Assembly: GCF_040760005.1 (NCBI RefSeq)
Contig: NZ_CP099760.1
Coordinates: forward strand, 1,731,501-1,795,500
Reading direction: 5' to 3'
DNA: 64,000 bases
From: Pseudomonas sp. stari2
Lineage (GTDB): Bacteria; Pseudomonadota; Gammaproteobacteria; Pseudomonadales; Pseudomonadaceae
Below the pieces are notes generated by a model. It worked only from the letters and a program-made list of their open reading frames with translations, searched no databases and was not told where the DNA came from. The position numbers and the translations under genes were made by a program. Positions 15,855 to 24,088 of this stretch are shown here, piece after piece. Every line of letters starts with the position of its first letter. Within the stretch, counting starts at the first letter, position 1.

Positions 15855-16666
15855 TTGGCTGCCCCCTCATACCAGGGGAATGCACGCCGGGTCAGGCACT
15901 TGAGGCCCCAGTCCATCAGCCAGGCGAGCAGGGTGATCCACACCACGTACGGCAGAATCACATCCATCGCCAGGTAACGACGCACGAGGAAAATCCGGTA
16001 GCCCAGACCGTCGGTGGAGGCGATGGCTTCGGCGGCGATCAGGAACAGCCACGCCGAACCGAGCATCAGCCGCAATGAAATCAGCAGGCGCGGCAACAGC
16101 TGCGGCAGAACCACGCGCAGCATCAGGGTCCAGGTCGAGGCGCCGAGGGTCTGCGCCTTGATCAGCAGTTCGACCGGAATGTCCCGCGCGCGCTGTTCCA
16201 GATCACGGGCGAGAGCCGGGGTGATACCAATCACGATCAGCATCACCTTCGACAGCTCGCCGAGGCCGAAGACGATGAACAGAATCGGCAGGATCGCCAG
16301 GGGTGGCACCATCGATAACACCGTCAGCATCGGCGACAACGGTGCGCCGAACAGCGGCAGGGTTCCAGCCGCGATGCCCAGACACAGCCCGGCCAGCGCG
16401 GCGATACCGAGGCCGATGGCCAGGCGTTGCAGGCTCGCGGCGGTGTCCTGCCAGAGCAGATATTCACCGGTGCGGCTGTCGGCATTGAATGCCAGGCGCT
16501 TCACCGCATCGGTCATCTGCACGGCACTGGGCAGCAGTTTGTCGTTGGGGTTCTCCGCCAGACGCTCGGCCGAGCCCATGAAATAGGCGAACAGCACCAG
16601 GGCGAACGGCAGGATCACCAGCAGCAGGCGACTCGGGCGATCCGGGTGGCGATTGATCAGGCGCAT
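15851..16666 (-). CDS. ABC transporter permease, guanidine operon
   Basis: The 271-residue membrane protein has about six hydrophobic segments and the SsuC/TauC-type EAA-like loop near IPVELLIKAQTLGASTW. It should form the channel of the importer encoded here. I chose ATG 16666, which has GGAGG about 8 nt upstream; an in-frame TTG at 16672 is less likely. It lies 18 bp after the binding-protein stop and overlaps the ATPase gene by 4 nt. Confidence 0.87.
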   Translation of the reverse strand: MRLINRHPDRPSRLLLVILPFALVLFAYFMGSAERLAENPNDKLLPSAVQMTDAVKRLAFNADSRTGEYLLWQDTAASLQRLAIGLGIAALAGLCLGIAAGTLPLFGAPLSPMLTVLSMVPPLAILPILFIVFGLGELSKVMLIVIGITPALARDLEQRARDIPVELLIKAQTLGASTWTLMLRVVLPQLLPRLLISLRLMLGSAWLFLIAAEAIASTDGLGYRIFLVRRYLAMDVILPYVVWITLLAWLMDWGLKCLTRRAFPWYEGAAK

Positions 16667-16684
16667 GGCCAAATCCTCCGTGGC

Positions 16685-17752
16685 TTACAGCTTGGCGTCG
16701 GCGGCCATCTGCACGTAGGTCGGATCGAAGCGCAGCTTGAGATTGCCGGTGTCGCCGCTGGTCACGCCGTTGGCGAAGGTCATGCCGACGGCACTGGTGT
16801 CCCTGGCGCCTTCGCCGAGCAAACCGTGCTGGAACGAGAACTCGGCGACCCTGCGCATGGTTTCCGGCAGTTGCTTGCTGGTCGCGAACGCCAAGGCTTC
16901 TTTGGGTGTGGCGAACAGTCTGGTGGTGTCCAGTTGCGCCTGGAATCCGGCCAGATCAGTGCCCGACGCTTTGGCCATATGTTCCAGCGCCGCTTTACTC
17001 GCAGCGTTTTTCGCGTTCATCAGCTCGACCACTTCGAACCACGCGCCGGTCAGCGCCTTGCCCAGCGCCGGGTTGTCTTTGAGGGTGGCGCTGTTGACCA
17101 CCATCATGTCCATGATTTCGCCGGGGATCTGGCTGGAATTGAAGACTTCGGTCACGCCGGGTTTGGCCTTGATGTCCGAGAGCATCGGGTTCCAGGTGGT
17201 GACGGCGTTGACCTGCTCGGTGTTGAAGGCGGCGGAAATGTCGGCGTCGGAGGTGTTGACCACTTTCAAGTCTTTCTCGGTCAGGTCGACCGAGTCCAGC
17301 GCGCGGGCCAGCAGGTAATGCGAGACCGACAGTTCGACCAGGTTGACGTCCATACCCTTGAGGTCGGCAACTTTCTTGCCCTCGCCTTTGAGAACGATGC
17401 CGTCGTTGCCGTTGGAGAAATCGCTGACGATCAGCGCGGTGCTGTCGACGCCGCCGGCGGCCGGGATGGTCAGCGCGTCCATGTTGGTCATGGTGCAGCC
17501 GTCGAACTGACCGGCGGTGTACTGATTTATCGATTCGACATAGTCGTTGAGCTGGACCACATCGATTTTGATCCCGTATTTCTTCGCCCATTTATCGACG
17601 ATCCCTTGGCTGCCGACATATTCCCATGGCATCCAGCCGGCGTAGATCGTCCAGCAGACACTGAAGTGGTCTTTCTGCGCGGCGGGGGATTGGGTGCTGA
17701 CGAGCGCGGCGAACGCGGCGGCGAGCAGGGCGGGCAAACGTAGTCGGGACAT
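16685..17752 (-). CDS. ABC transporter substrate-binding protein, guanidine operon
   Basis: The 355-residue protein starts with a signal peptide (MSRLRLPALLAAAFAAL, cleavage near SPAAQ) and has the NMT1/SsuA-like periplasmic fold typical of nitrate, taurine and sulfonate receptors. As the first gene of the operon it is the one directly under the riboswitch. I placed the start at ATG 17752, with CTGGAG 8 nt upstream; a longer frame to 17800 would run through the ribosome binding site. The ligand is probably guanidine or a guanidino compound. Confidence 0.88.
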   Translation of the reverse strand: MSRLRLPALLAAAFAALVSTQSPAAQKDHFSVCWTIYAGWMPWEYVGSQGIVDKWAKKYGIKIDVVQLNDYVESINQYTAGQFDGCTMTNMDALTIPAAGGVDSTALIVSDFSNGNDGIVLKGEGKKVADLKGMDVNLVELSVSHYLLARALDSVDLTEKDLKVVNTSDADISAAFNTEQVNAVTTWNPMLSDIKAKPGVTEVFNSSQIPGEIMDMMVVNSATLKDNPALGKALTGAWFEVVELMNAKNAASKAALEHMAKASGTDLAGFQAQLDTTRLFATPKEALAFATSKQLPETMRRVAEFSFQHGLLGEGARDTSAVGMTFANGVTSGDTGNLKLRFDPTYVQMAADAKL

Positions 17753-17807
17753 GGTGGCTTCTCCAGTTGATCGAGGGCGGACAGGAAGGCAACGCGGCAC
17801 CGCGAAC

Positions 17808-17912
17808 GGTGGCTTGTCTCCCGGGCTTTTGTCCCGCCGTGTAACCTCAACTGGAGGTCGCCAACTCTCGGACCAGCCACTCGCAGATGCGAGCCGGAAC
17901 CCTAGTCAGCCA
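17808..17912 (-). promoter_or_regulatory. guanidine-I (ykkC) riboswitch
   Basis: On the minus strand the leader shows the conserved blocks of the ykkC/guanidine-I aptamer in order: CTAGGGTTCCG, CTGGTCCGAGAG, ACACGG and GGGACAAAAGCCCGGGAGA. Variable hairpins lie between them, and a closing P1 can form from ATGGCT and AGCCA. This RNA senses guanidinium and turns on guanidine export or degradation genes. It lies in the leader of the ABC importer, 56-160 nt before the start codon. A UUCG-capped hairpin (17798-17812) follows without a U-tract, so control of translation is more likely than of termination. Confidence 0.93.
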
Positions 17913-17963
17913 TTGCAAATTGTGGTGCCGCGAACCTGTGATGACTCCTGCACGGGCTTGCTG

Positions 17964-17980
17964 AAGCGAGAGGCGTGCCA
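17964..17980 (-). promoter_or_regulatory. sigma-54 promoter candidate for the guanidine operon
   Basis: The minus strand reads TGGCACG CCTC TCGCTT. The -24 element is perfect, and GG and GC are exactly 10 bp apart as sigma-54 requires. The -12 element has C for the usual second T. Transcription would start near 17954, leaving the whole riboswitch in the leader. It implies nitrogen control through NtrC; I found no clear NtrC site. Confidence 0.5.
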
Positions 17981-18200
17981 AGTCGCGGCGAGCCTTCTGC
18001 TACGCGGCTTGCGGGTGGAGGGATTCGGTTGGCAGGTGGCGGCGACGCTTTGTGTTGGTGCGCGCCTGCACCGTGATGCAGCGTAATGGCCGCTGATCCG
18101 ATGCTCGGTGGGGCATGGGCACTCGGTAGCGGTTAGCCAGTCAAAACTGATGTCAGCCGGTCTGTGCCGACTGCTGTCACAGGTCTTCCAGGAGGCCGTC

Positions 18201-18467
18201 ATGAGTACTGCAAAATTGCTGCGTCGGGCGCTGCTGGGAGCAGTGCTCGGTCTGGGGCTGTCCGGCTGTTATTACTACGGTGGCGGCTACGATGCCTACC
18301 CCGCAACCTATTACTATCCCGGCTATTACTCTCCCTATTACTACGGTGGCTATTACGGCCCGCGCTACTACGGTGGCGGTCGCTATTACTACTACGGTGG
18401 CCATGGTTATCGCGGAGGGTACGGGCGGGGTTATCACGGCGGTGGATACCATGGAGGCCACCACTAA
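18201..18467 (+). CDS. tyrosine/glycine-rich small lipoprotein
   Basis: This 88-residue protein has a lipoprotein signal ending in the lipobox LSGC. The mature part is nearly all Tyr, Gly, His, Pro and Arg (CYYYGGGYDAYPATYYYPGY at the start, ending GYHGGGYHGGHH). ATG 18201 follows a strong AGGAGG. No domain is recognisable. The histidine-rich tail could bind metal and the Tyr-rich body could form beta or crosslinked surface material, but this is speculation. It is followed by a second lipoprotein with the same ribosome binding site context. Confidence 0.75.
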   Translation: MSTAKLLRRALLGAVLGLGLSGCYYYGGGYDAYPATYYYPGYYSPYYYGGYYGPRYYGGGRYYYYGGHGYRGGYGRGYHGGGYHGGHH

Positions 18468-18645
18468 TCAGCGGCTGAATGGCGGCGTTTGCGGATGAAC
18501 AAGATTTCATGAATCACTTGTATCAAGTTGTTACTGAAACGCACCAGATTCCGAAAACGCTGTCAGATATTTCGTCAGTCGCCGAATGAAAGACTGACGC
18601 CTGCCAGCGTCGCTGGTGTGGCTACCCGCGGTCCAGGAGGCCGCC

Positions 18646-19035
18646 ATGTATCGCCGAATTCTTCTGCTTGCCGTGATGCTTTTTTCGATTGGCGGTTGCG
18701 TCCCTTACTCCTACGGAGATGGCTACTACACCTCAGAGGTCTACACCTCCCAATCTCCTTCGTACTACAACAGCGGTGGCACTTATTACAGCGGCGGCAG
18801 CACCTATTATTCGGCCCCGCGCTACTACCAGCCAGCGCCACGTTATTACCAACCGGCGCCACGTTATTACTCGGCGCCCCGGTACTACCAACCGGCCCCG
18901 CGCTACTACGAGAGCCGCCGCTGGCATGGCGATGATCGTGGACGCTGGGATGGCCACCGTCGTGGTGGCTGGGACGATCACCGCGGTCGTGGTAACTATG
19001 ACCGCGGTGATCACTGGCGCGGTAACCGCTGGTAA
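18646..19035 (+). CDS. tyrosine-rich lipoprotein with RYYxPAP repeats
   Basis: The 129-residue protein has a signal peptide and lipobox (MLFSIGGC), then a Tyr/Ser region. Next come tandem repeats of about seven residues (APRYYQP, APRYYSA, APRYYQP, APRYYES), then an Arg/Asp/His/Trp-rich basic tail. ATG 18646 follows CCAGGAGGCC, almost identical to the upstream lipoprotein. The repeats use different synonymous codons, so the peptide is being conserved. A strong terminator follows. Function unknown; probably an envelope protein. Confidence 0.75.
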   Translation: MYRRILLLAVMLFSIGGCVPYSYGDGYYTSEVYTSQSPSYYNSGGTYYSGGSTYYSAPRYYQPAPRYYQPAPRYYSAPRYYQPAPRYYESRRWHGDDRGRWDGHRRGGWDDHRGRGNYDRGDHWRGNRW

Positions 19036-19041
19036 CCAACC

Positions 19042-19076
19042 GCAAAAAAAGCGGCGCATTGAGCGCCGCTTTTTTT
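19042..19076. terminator. bidirectional intrinsic terminator
   Basis: An 8-bp stem AGCGGCGC / GCGCCGCT with A-tract before and T-tract after (19070-19076) ends the rightward lipoprotein gene. On the other strand it ends the leftward enoyl-CoA hydratase family gene poorly, since that stop (19088) lies to its right. Confidence 0.8.
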
Positions 19077-19087
19077 ATGCCCGGATT

Positions 19088-20200
19088 TCAGTAACTGGAC
19101 AGATCCGCCAACGGATGCCTTCCCTCCCACACCTTGTGAAAGTGCGCCTCGACCACCGCTTCCGGCACCCGGGCGATGTCCGGCCAGTGCCAGTGCGGTT
19201 TGTGGTCCTTGTCGATCAGTCGTGCCCGGACCCCTTCGCTGAACTCCGGATGTCGGCAGCAATTGAGGCTCAGGGTGTATTCCATCTGAAAGACTTCGGC
19301 CAGCGACAAGTGGCGGGCGCGAACGATCTGTTCCCAGACCAGATGCGCGGTCAGTGGCGAGCCTTCGCTCATGGTTTTCGCGGCACGGGCAATCAACAGG
19401 TCGCTGCTGTCGCGATGCAGGCTGAGGGCTTTCCAGGCGCAGGTCACGTCGCTGACATCCAGCCATTCATCGATCTGCTGCCGCCGCGGCAGCCATTGCG
19501 CCTCAGGCATTTGCGCCACGGCTTCCTGCTGCAGCGCCTTGAGCAGGCTGTTGAGCTGCATGGCGGTCTGTTCCTGCCAGTTCAACTGCAACAAACCGTC
19601 GATCAGTTCCTGTTGCTGTTCGTCGAGCAGGAAGCGATCGGCCAGATCCAGATCAATCGCATCGCGACCGTTCAAGTGTGCGCCGGTCAAACCCAGGAAC
19701 AAACCGAGCTTGCCCGGCAGGCGCGACAGGAACCAACTGGCACCGACATCCGGGTACAGGCCGATACTGATTTCCGGCATCGCCAGACGACTGCTCGGCG
19801 TGACGATCCGGATGCTCGCGCCTTGCAAGAGACCCATGCCGCCGCCCAGCACATAACCGTGGCCCCAACAGATCAACGGCTTCGGGTAGGTGTGGAGGCT
19901 GTAGTCCAGCCGATATTCAGCATTGAAAAACTGTGCGGCCAGCGGCGGCACTTCGCCGGGATGGGCGCGACAGGCTTCCACCAGACTGCGCACTTCGCCG
20001 CCGGCACAGAAGGCCTTGGCGCCATTGCCGCGCAGCAGCACGCAGACGATTTGCGGATCCTTGGCCCAGGTGTTCAGTTTGTCGCTCAGGGCGTGGATCA
20101 TCGGCAGGGACAGCGCGTTGAGCGTCTTTTCGGCATCCAGCGTGGCCACGCCGATGCGCGCGCCGTCGGTGCCGGTGAGTTCTTCGAAGTGCAGATTCAT
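19088..20200 (-). CDS. enoyl-CoA hydratase/isomerase family, 3-hydroxyisobutyryl-CoA hydrolase-like
   Basis: The 370-residue crotonase-fold protein has the oxyanion-hole region FCAGGEVRSLVE and GYVLGGGMGLL, with PEISIGLYPDVGASW. The C-terminal half follows the longer HIBYL-CoA hydrolase subfamily rather than short (about 260-residue) hydratases. The likely reaction is hydrolysis of 3-hydroxyisobutyryl-CoA in valine breakdown, but other CoA substrates are possible. It stands alone, divergent from ung. Confidence 0.8.
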   Translation of the reverse strand: MNLHFEELTGTDGARIGVATLDAEKTLNALSLPMIHALSDKLNTWAKDPQIVCVLLRGNGAKAFCAGGEVRSLVEACRAHPGEVPPLAAQFFNAEYRLDYSLHTYPKPLICWGHGYVLGGGMGLLQGASIRIVTPSSRLAMPEISIGLYPDVGASWFLSRLPGKLGLFLGLTGAHLNGRDAIDLDLADRFLLDEQQQELIDGLLQLNWQEQTAMQLNSLLKALQQEAVAQMPEAQWLPRRQQIDEWLDVSDVTCAWKALSLHRDSSDLLIARAAKTMSEGSPLTAHLVWEQIVRARHLSLAEVFQMEYTLSLNCCRHPEFSEGVRARLIDKDHKPHWHWPDIARVPEAVVEAHFHKVWEGRHPLADLSSY

Positions 20201-20326
20201 CGTGACCTCGATCGGGAATTTGAACGATCAGTATGATCGCTGTGTGGGAAAGTGCCGGATCTGCGTCAGATCAATTGACAAGCGTGGTCGGCTTTCCTAG
20301 GGTTCGCCCCATTGTTTTTGCCGGGT

Positions 20327-21028
20327 ATGACCATGACTGCTGACGACCGTATCAAACTCGAACCGAGCTGGAAGGAGGCACTGCGTGCCGAATTCGACCA
20401 GCCCTACATGGCAGAGTTGCGCAATTTTCTGCAGCAGGAGCGGGCGGCCGGCAAGGAAATCTATCCGCCGGGACCGCTGATTTTCAATGCGTTGAATTCC
20501 ACCCCGCTGGACAAGGTGAAAGTGGTCATCCTCGGCCAGGACCCGTACCACGGCCCGGGCCAGGCCCACGGCTTGTGCTTCTCGGTGCAGCCGGGGGTAC
20601 CGGCGCCGCCTTCGCTGGTCAACATCTATAAAGAGTTGAAGCGCGACCTCAACATCGACATCCCCAACCATGGCTATCTGCAGAGCTGGGCCGATCAGGG
20701 CGTGTTGATGCTCAACACCACCATGACCGTCGAGCGCGCTAACGCCAATGCGCACAAGGACAAGGGCTGGCAGTTTTTCACCGACCGGATCATCGAAGTG
20801 GTCAGCCAGCGGCAACCGCATCTGGTGTTCATGCTCTGGGGCTCCCATGCCCAGAGCAAACAGAAGCTGATCGACGCCACCAAGCATCTGGTACTGACTT
20901 CGGTGCACCCGTCGCCGCTGTCGGCCTATCGCGGCTTCCTCGGCTGTGGGCATTTCAGCCGCACCAACAAGTTCCTGGAGCAGAACGGCGAAGCGCCGAT
21001 CGAGTGGCGTCTGCCGTCAGTGGTCTGA
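20327..21028 (+). CDS. ung: uracil-DNA glycosylase
   Basis: The 233-residue family-1 glycosylase has the water-activating motif [13 protein letters not shown] (Asp72), the uracil pocket LLNTTMTV region and the DNA-intercalating [10 protein letters not shown] loop near the C-terminus. It removes uracil from DNA in base excision repair. ATG 20327 and ATG 20333 are both possible, and neither has a strong ribosome binding site. The stop is 3 bp from the convergent AbrB-family gene. Confidence 0.95.
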   Translation: MTMTADDRIKLEPSWKEALRAEFDQPYMAELRNFLQQERAAGKEIYPPGPLIFNALNSTPLDKVKVVILGQDPYHGPGQAHGLCFSVQPGVPAPPSLVNIYKELKRDLNIDIPNHGYLQSWADQGVLMLNTTMTVERANANAHKDKGWQFFTDRIIEVVSQRQPHLVFMLWGSHAQSKQKLIDATKHLVLTSVHPSPLSAYRGFLGCGHFSRTNKFLEQNGEAPIEWRLPSVV

Positions 21029-21031
21029 TTC

Positions 21032-22063
21032 TCAAGGATGGCGGTTCCAGTATTTGAACAACGGTTCCGCCAGAAACAACACGAACAACAGCCGCATCAC
21101 CTGCATCGCCGTTACCAGCGGTACCGACAGTTGCAAGGTTTCCGCCGTCAGGCTCATCTCCGCAATGCCGCCGGGCATCATGCCAAGGGTCAGTGATCGC
21201 AGATCCAGATGCGTCATTGCACTCAGTCCCAACGCCGCCAGTGTCGCTATCAACATGGTCAGCGCCGTACCGATCAACGTGCGCCCCATGAACGACGGCG
21301 CTCGGCGGAAGAACTGCCGGTTGAAGTGACAGCCCAATCCGCTGCCGATCAGCCACTGACCAATCTGACTGCCACCATTGGGCAGGCCGATGTGCAGATC
21401 CCAGCCGATGCTCACCGCCGCGCTGACCAGCAACGGCCCGAACAGCCACGGATTGGGCTGGCGCAGACGTTGCCAGAGCCACGCGAGCAAACCGCCCGCC
21501 GGAAAAAGAATCGCCAGCCAGCGCCAATCGACGCTGCCGGCGTGAGAAATCGGGGCACCATCGCCCAGCAAATATTTGAAGGCCGCCGGCACACACAGCA
21601 CCACCACCAGCACCCGCAGACTTTGCCCGGCCGCGACATGGCTGAGCATCGCGCCGTTGCGTGCGCCGAGGTTGACCATCTCGCCGGAGCCACCGGGCAT
21701 GCTGGAGAAGAATGCCGTGGCGCGATCCTCACCGGTGCGGCGCATCAGCCACACGCCGACCACCGCTGACAGGCTGGTGACCAGCGCGCCGAAGAAGATC
21801 AGGCCGAAGTGGCTCAGTACCTGCTCCATCACCAGCGGGGTGAAGTGCAGGCCGATGCCGATCCCGACGATCCACTGGCCGCACTTGCGGCCGCCAGGGA
21901 TTTCGGTGAGTTGCCACGGAGTCAGGCAGCGCACCAGGATGATCGCCAGTAACGAGCCGACCATCCACGGCAGCGGCCAGCCGATCTGGCTGGCGATGAA
22001 ACCGCCAAGCAGACCGACCAGCGGGGTTCCCCACCACGCTTTAAGGGAGAGCCGATCAGACAT
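21032..22063 (-). CDS. AbrB-family integral membrane protein
   Basis: The 343-residue protein has about ten hydrophobic segments in two similar halves, each with a conserved GGxGEM/GGIAEMS motif (MPGGSGEMVNLGARNGA and MMPGGIAEMSLTAETL). This duplicated pattern is typical of the AbrB family, formerly misnamed ammonia monooxygenase. The function is not established; transport or regulation has been proposed. It overlaps the TctA gene by 8 nt on the same strand, so it may be a fifth member of the tricarboxylate operon. Confidence 0.8.
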   Translation of the reverse strand: MSDRLSLKAWWGTPLVGLLGGFIASQIGWPLPWMVGSLLAIILVRCLTPWQLTEIPGGRKCGQWIVGIGIGLHFTPLVMEQVLSHFGLIFFGALVTSLSAVVGVWLMRRTGEDRATAFFSSMPGGSGEMVNLGARNGAMLSHVAAGQSLRVLVVVLCVPAAFKYLLGDGAPISHAGSVDWRWLAILFPAGGLLAWLWQRLRQPNPWLFGPLLVSAAVSIGWDLHIGLPNGGSQIGQWLIGSGLGCHFNRQFFRRAPSFMGRTLIGTALTMLIATLAALGLSAMTHLDLRSLTLGMMPGGIAEMSLTAETLQLSVPLVTAMQVMRLLFVLFLAEPLFKYWNRHP

Positions 22064-23570
22064 CGGCGATAGCGCGTTGCGCGGCCGAGCGTTTGCGCCA
22101 GATGCGCAGCAGTGGCATCAGCAACATGATCGCGGTCAGCACCCAGACGCCGAAGGTGATCGGGCTCGACCAGAGAATCTCCAGCGCACCGTTGGAGATC
22201 GACAGCGCCCGGCGCAGGTTCTGCTCCATCAGACCACCGAGGATGAACCCCAGCAGGACCGGCGACAGCGGGAAGTCCAGTTTGCGCAGGATGTAGCCGA
22301 AGATGCCGATGCCGACCATCAGGAACAGGTCGAACGTGGTTGCATGCACGGCGTACACACCGATCCCGGTAATGATCGCGATCACCGGCACCAGCGCCCA
22401 GTTCGGCACGGCGAGGATGCGGGTGAAGATGCGGATCATCGGGATGTTCAGGATCACCAGCATGATGTTGGCGATGAACAGCGAGGCGATCAGGCCCCAG
22501 ACGATGTCCGGTTGTTGCTGGAACAGCAGTGGGCCCGGGGTGATGTTGTACAGCGACAGCGCGCCGATCATTACCGCCGTGGTACCCGAACCCGGAACAC
22601 CGAGGGTCAGCATCGGCACCAGCGCGCCGCAGGCGGAGGCACCGATAGCCGTTTCTGGCGCAGCGAGGCCGCGCGCGTCGCCCTGACCGAACTTGCCGCT
22701 GGCTCCGGCGATGCGTTTCTCGGTCATGTAGGCCACGGCACTGGCCAGGGTCGCGCCGGCGCCAGGCAATACGCCCATGATGAAACCGAGCAGGCCGCAA
22801 CGGATGTTCACCACGAACACCGACGCCGCTTCCTTGAAGTTGAACATCATCCGCCCGGTGGCTTTCACCGCTTCCTGGCCGCGATGGGTTTTCTCCAGCA
22901 GCAGAAGGATTTCGCTGATCGAGAACAGGCCCAGCACCAGCACCACGAACTGAATGCCGTCGGTCAGGTGAATGTTGTCGCCGGTAAAACGGTACACGCC
23001 GCTGTTGGCGTCGATGCCGACACTGGACAGGAACAGACCGATCAACGCCGCAATGAACGTCTTCAGCGGTCGGTCACCGGCCATGCCGCCGAGGCAGACA
23101 ATCGCGAACACCATCAGTACGAAATATTCCGCCGGCCCGAAGGCAATCGCCCATTTCGCCAGCAGCGGCGCGAACAACACCATGCCGCAGGTGGCGATGA
23201 ACGCACCGATGAACGAGCTCCACGCCGACAGCGACAGCGCGACCCCGGCCAGACCCTGGCGGGCCATAGGGTAGCCGTCGAGGGTGGTCATCACGGTGGA
23301 GGCTTCGCCGGGAATGTTCAGCAGGATCGAGCTGATCCGGCCGCCGTATTCGCAACCCAGGTACACCGCTGCCAGCAGGATCAGCGCCGACTCCGGCGGC
23401 AAGCCGAGGGCGAAGGCGATGGGAATCAGCAACGCCACACCATTGATCGGGCCCAGGCCCGGCAACAGGCCGACCACGGTGCCGATCAGCGTACCGGTCA
23501 GCGCCGTGACCAGGTTGTAAGGGCTCAGCGCGACGCCGAAGCCCTGTCCCAAATATCCGAGCGTATCCAT
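22056..23570 (-). CDS. tctA: tripartite tricarboxylate transporter large membrane subunit TctA
   Basis: The 504-residue protein has about 12 membrane segments and the TctA motifs GLLPGLGPINGVALL (near 35-50) and GVLPGAGATLASAVAY in the second half. With TctB and the periplasmic TctC it forms a secondary, ion-driven importer of citrate or other tricarboxylates. It begins 1 bp after tctB and overlaps the AbrB-family gene. Substrate assignment rests on the adjacent OpdH-like porin and TctDE pair. Confidence 0.9.
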   Translation of the reverse strand: MDTLGYLGQGFGVALSPYNLVTALTGTLIGTVVGLLPGLGPINGVALLIPIAFALGLPPESALILLAAVYLGCEYGGRISSILLNIPGEASTVMTTLDGYPMARQGLAGVALSLSAWSSFIGAFIATCGMVLFAPLLAKWAIAFGPAEYFVLMVFAIVCLGGMAGDRPLKTFIAALIGLFLSSVGIDANSGVYRFTGDNIHLTDGIQFVVLVLGLFSISEILLLLEKTHRGQEAVKATGRMMFNFKEAASVFVVNIRCGLLGFIMGVLPGAGATLASAVAYMTEKRIAGASGKFGQGDARGLAAPETAIGASACGALVPMLTLGVPGSGTTAVMIGALSLYNITPGPLLFQQQPDIVWGLIASLFIANIMLVILNIPMIRIFTRILAVPNWALVPVIAIITGIGVYAVHATTFDLFLMVGIGIFGYILRKLDFPLSPVLLGFILGGLMEQNLRRALSISNGALEILWSSPITFGVWVLTAIMLLMPLLRIWRKRSAAQRAIADV

Positions 23571-23571
23571 A

Positions 23572-24030
23572 TCAGTTCTCCAGAACGTCGAGCAGGCCGA
23601 GGGGCAGCGGTACGTCCATCAGACGGTCGAACAGCAGGTACAGACCGATGGCCATCAGCGTGGTCACCACGATGCTGGGCAACCAGCGGCCGCCGTACAG
23701 GCGCGCCATCGGGATGCCGATCAGGCAACTGCTGAGGATGAAGCCCAGCGGTTCGAACAGACCGGCGAACACCAGCAGCAACAGCACGCAGATGCCGATC
23801 TTGGTCAGGGTTTCGCGGTCCAGCGGCGGCTCGTCTTCACTGTGTTTTATCGGTGCCGGGCGAAACACCATGTACAGCAGCGCCAGGCTCATCAGGCCAA
23901 GCATCAGCAGGGGAAACGCCCGCGGGCCGACCGGCTCGTAGGAAAACGCAGCCTGATAAGGCCACGCCATCAGTGCCAGGCCGGCACAGGCCAGCAGCAA
24001 CACCGAGGCAAAAATGCGTTGAATCAGCAT
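23572..24030 (-). CDS. tctB: tripartite tricarboxylate transporter small membrane subunit TctB
   Basis: The 152-residue protein has four hydrophobic segments, as usual for TctB, starting MLIQRIFASVLLLACAGLAL. I chose ATG 24030, with AGGAG about 8 nt upstream, over the longer frame to 24069. It lies between tctC and tctA and assists the large subunit in transport. Confidence 0.85.
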   Translation of the reverse strand: MLIQRIFASVLLLACAGLALMAWPYQAAFSYEPVGPRAFPLLMLGLMSLALLYMVFRPAPIKHSEDEPPLDRETLTKIGICVLLLLVFAGLFEPLGFILSSCLIGIPMARLYGGRWLPSIVVTTLMAIGLYLLFDRLMDVPLPLGLLDVLEN

Positions 24031-24088
24031 GAGGAACTCCTGGGCCATGACCTCGATGCGCGAGGCCATGGCCGCTAGACAGAGACGA

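Noticed and set aside
17926..17943. Second sigma-54-like sequence nearer the riboswitch (CGGCAC then TTTGCA)
   Set aside because: The GG-GC spacing is 11 bp, which sigma-54 does not tolerate; the 17964-17980 site has 10 bp.
18057..18072. GGTGC-N6-GCACC dyad as an NtrC site
   Set aside because: NtrC sites have the half-sites in the opposite order (GCACC then GGTGC), so this is not a match.
21576..23735. 719-codon open frame on the plus strand
   Set aside because: It lies antisense to tctA and the AbrB-family gene; its Arg/Gln/His-rich composition is typical of shadows in high-GC DNA.
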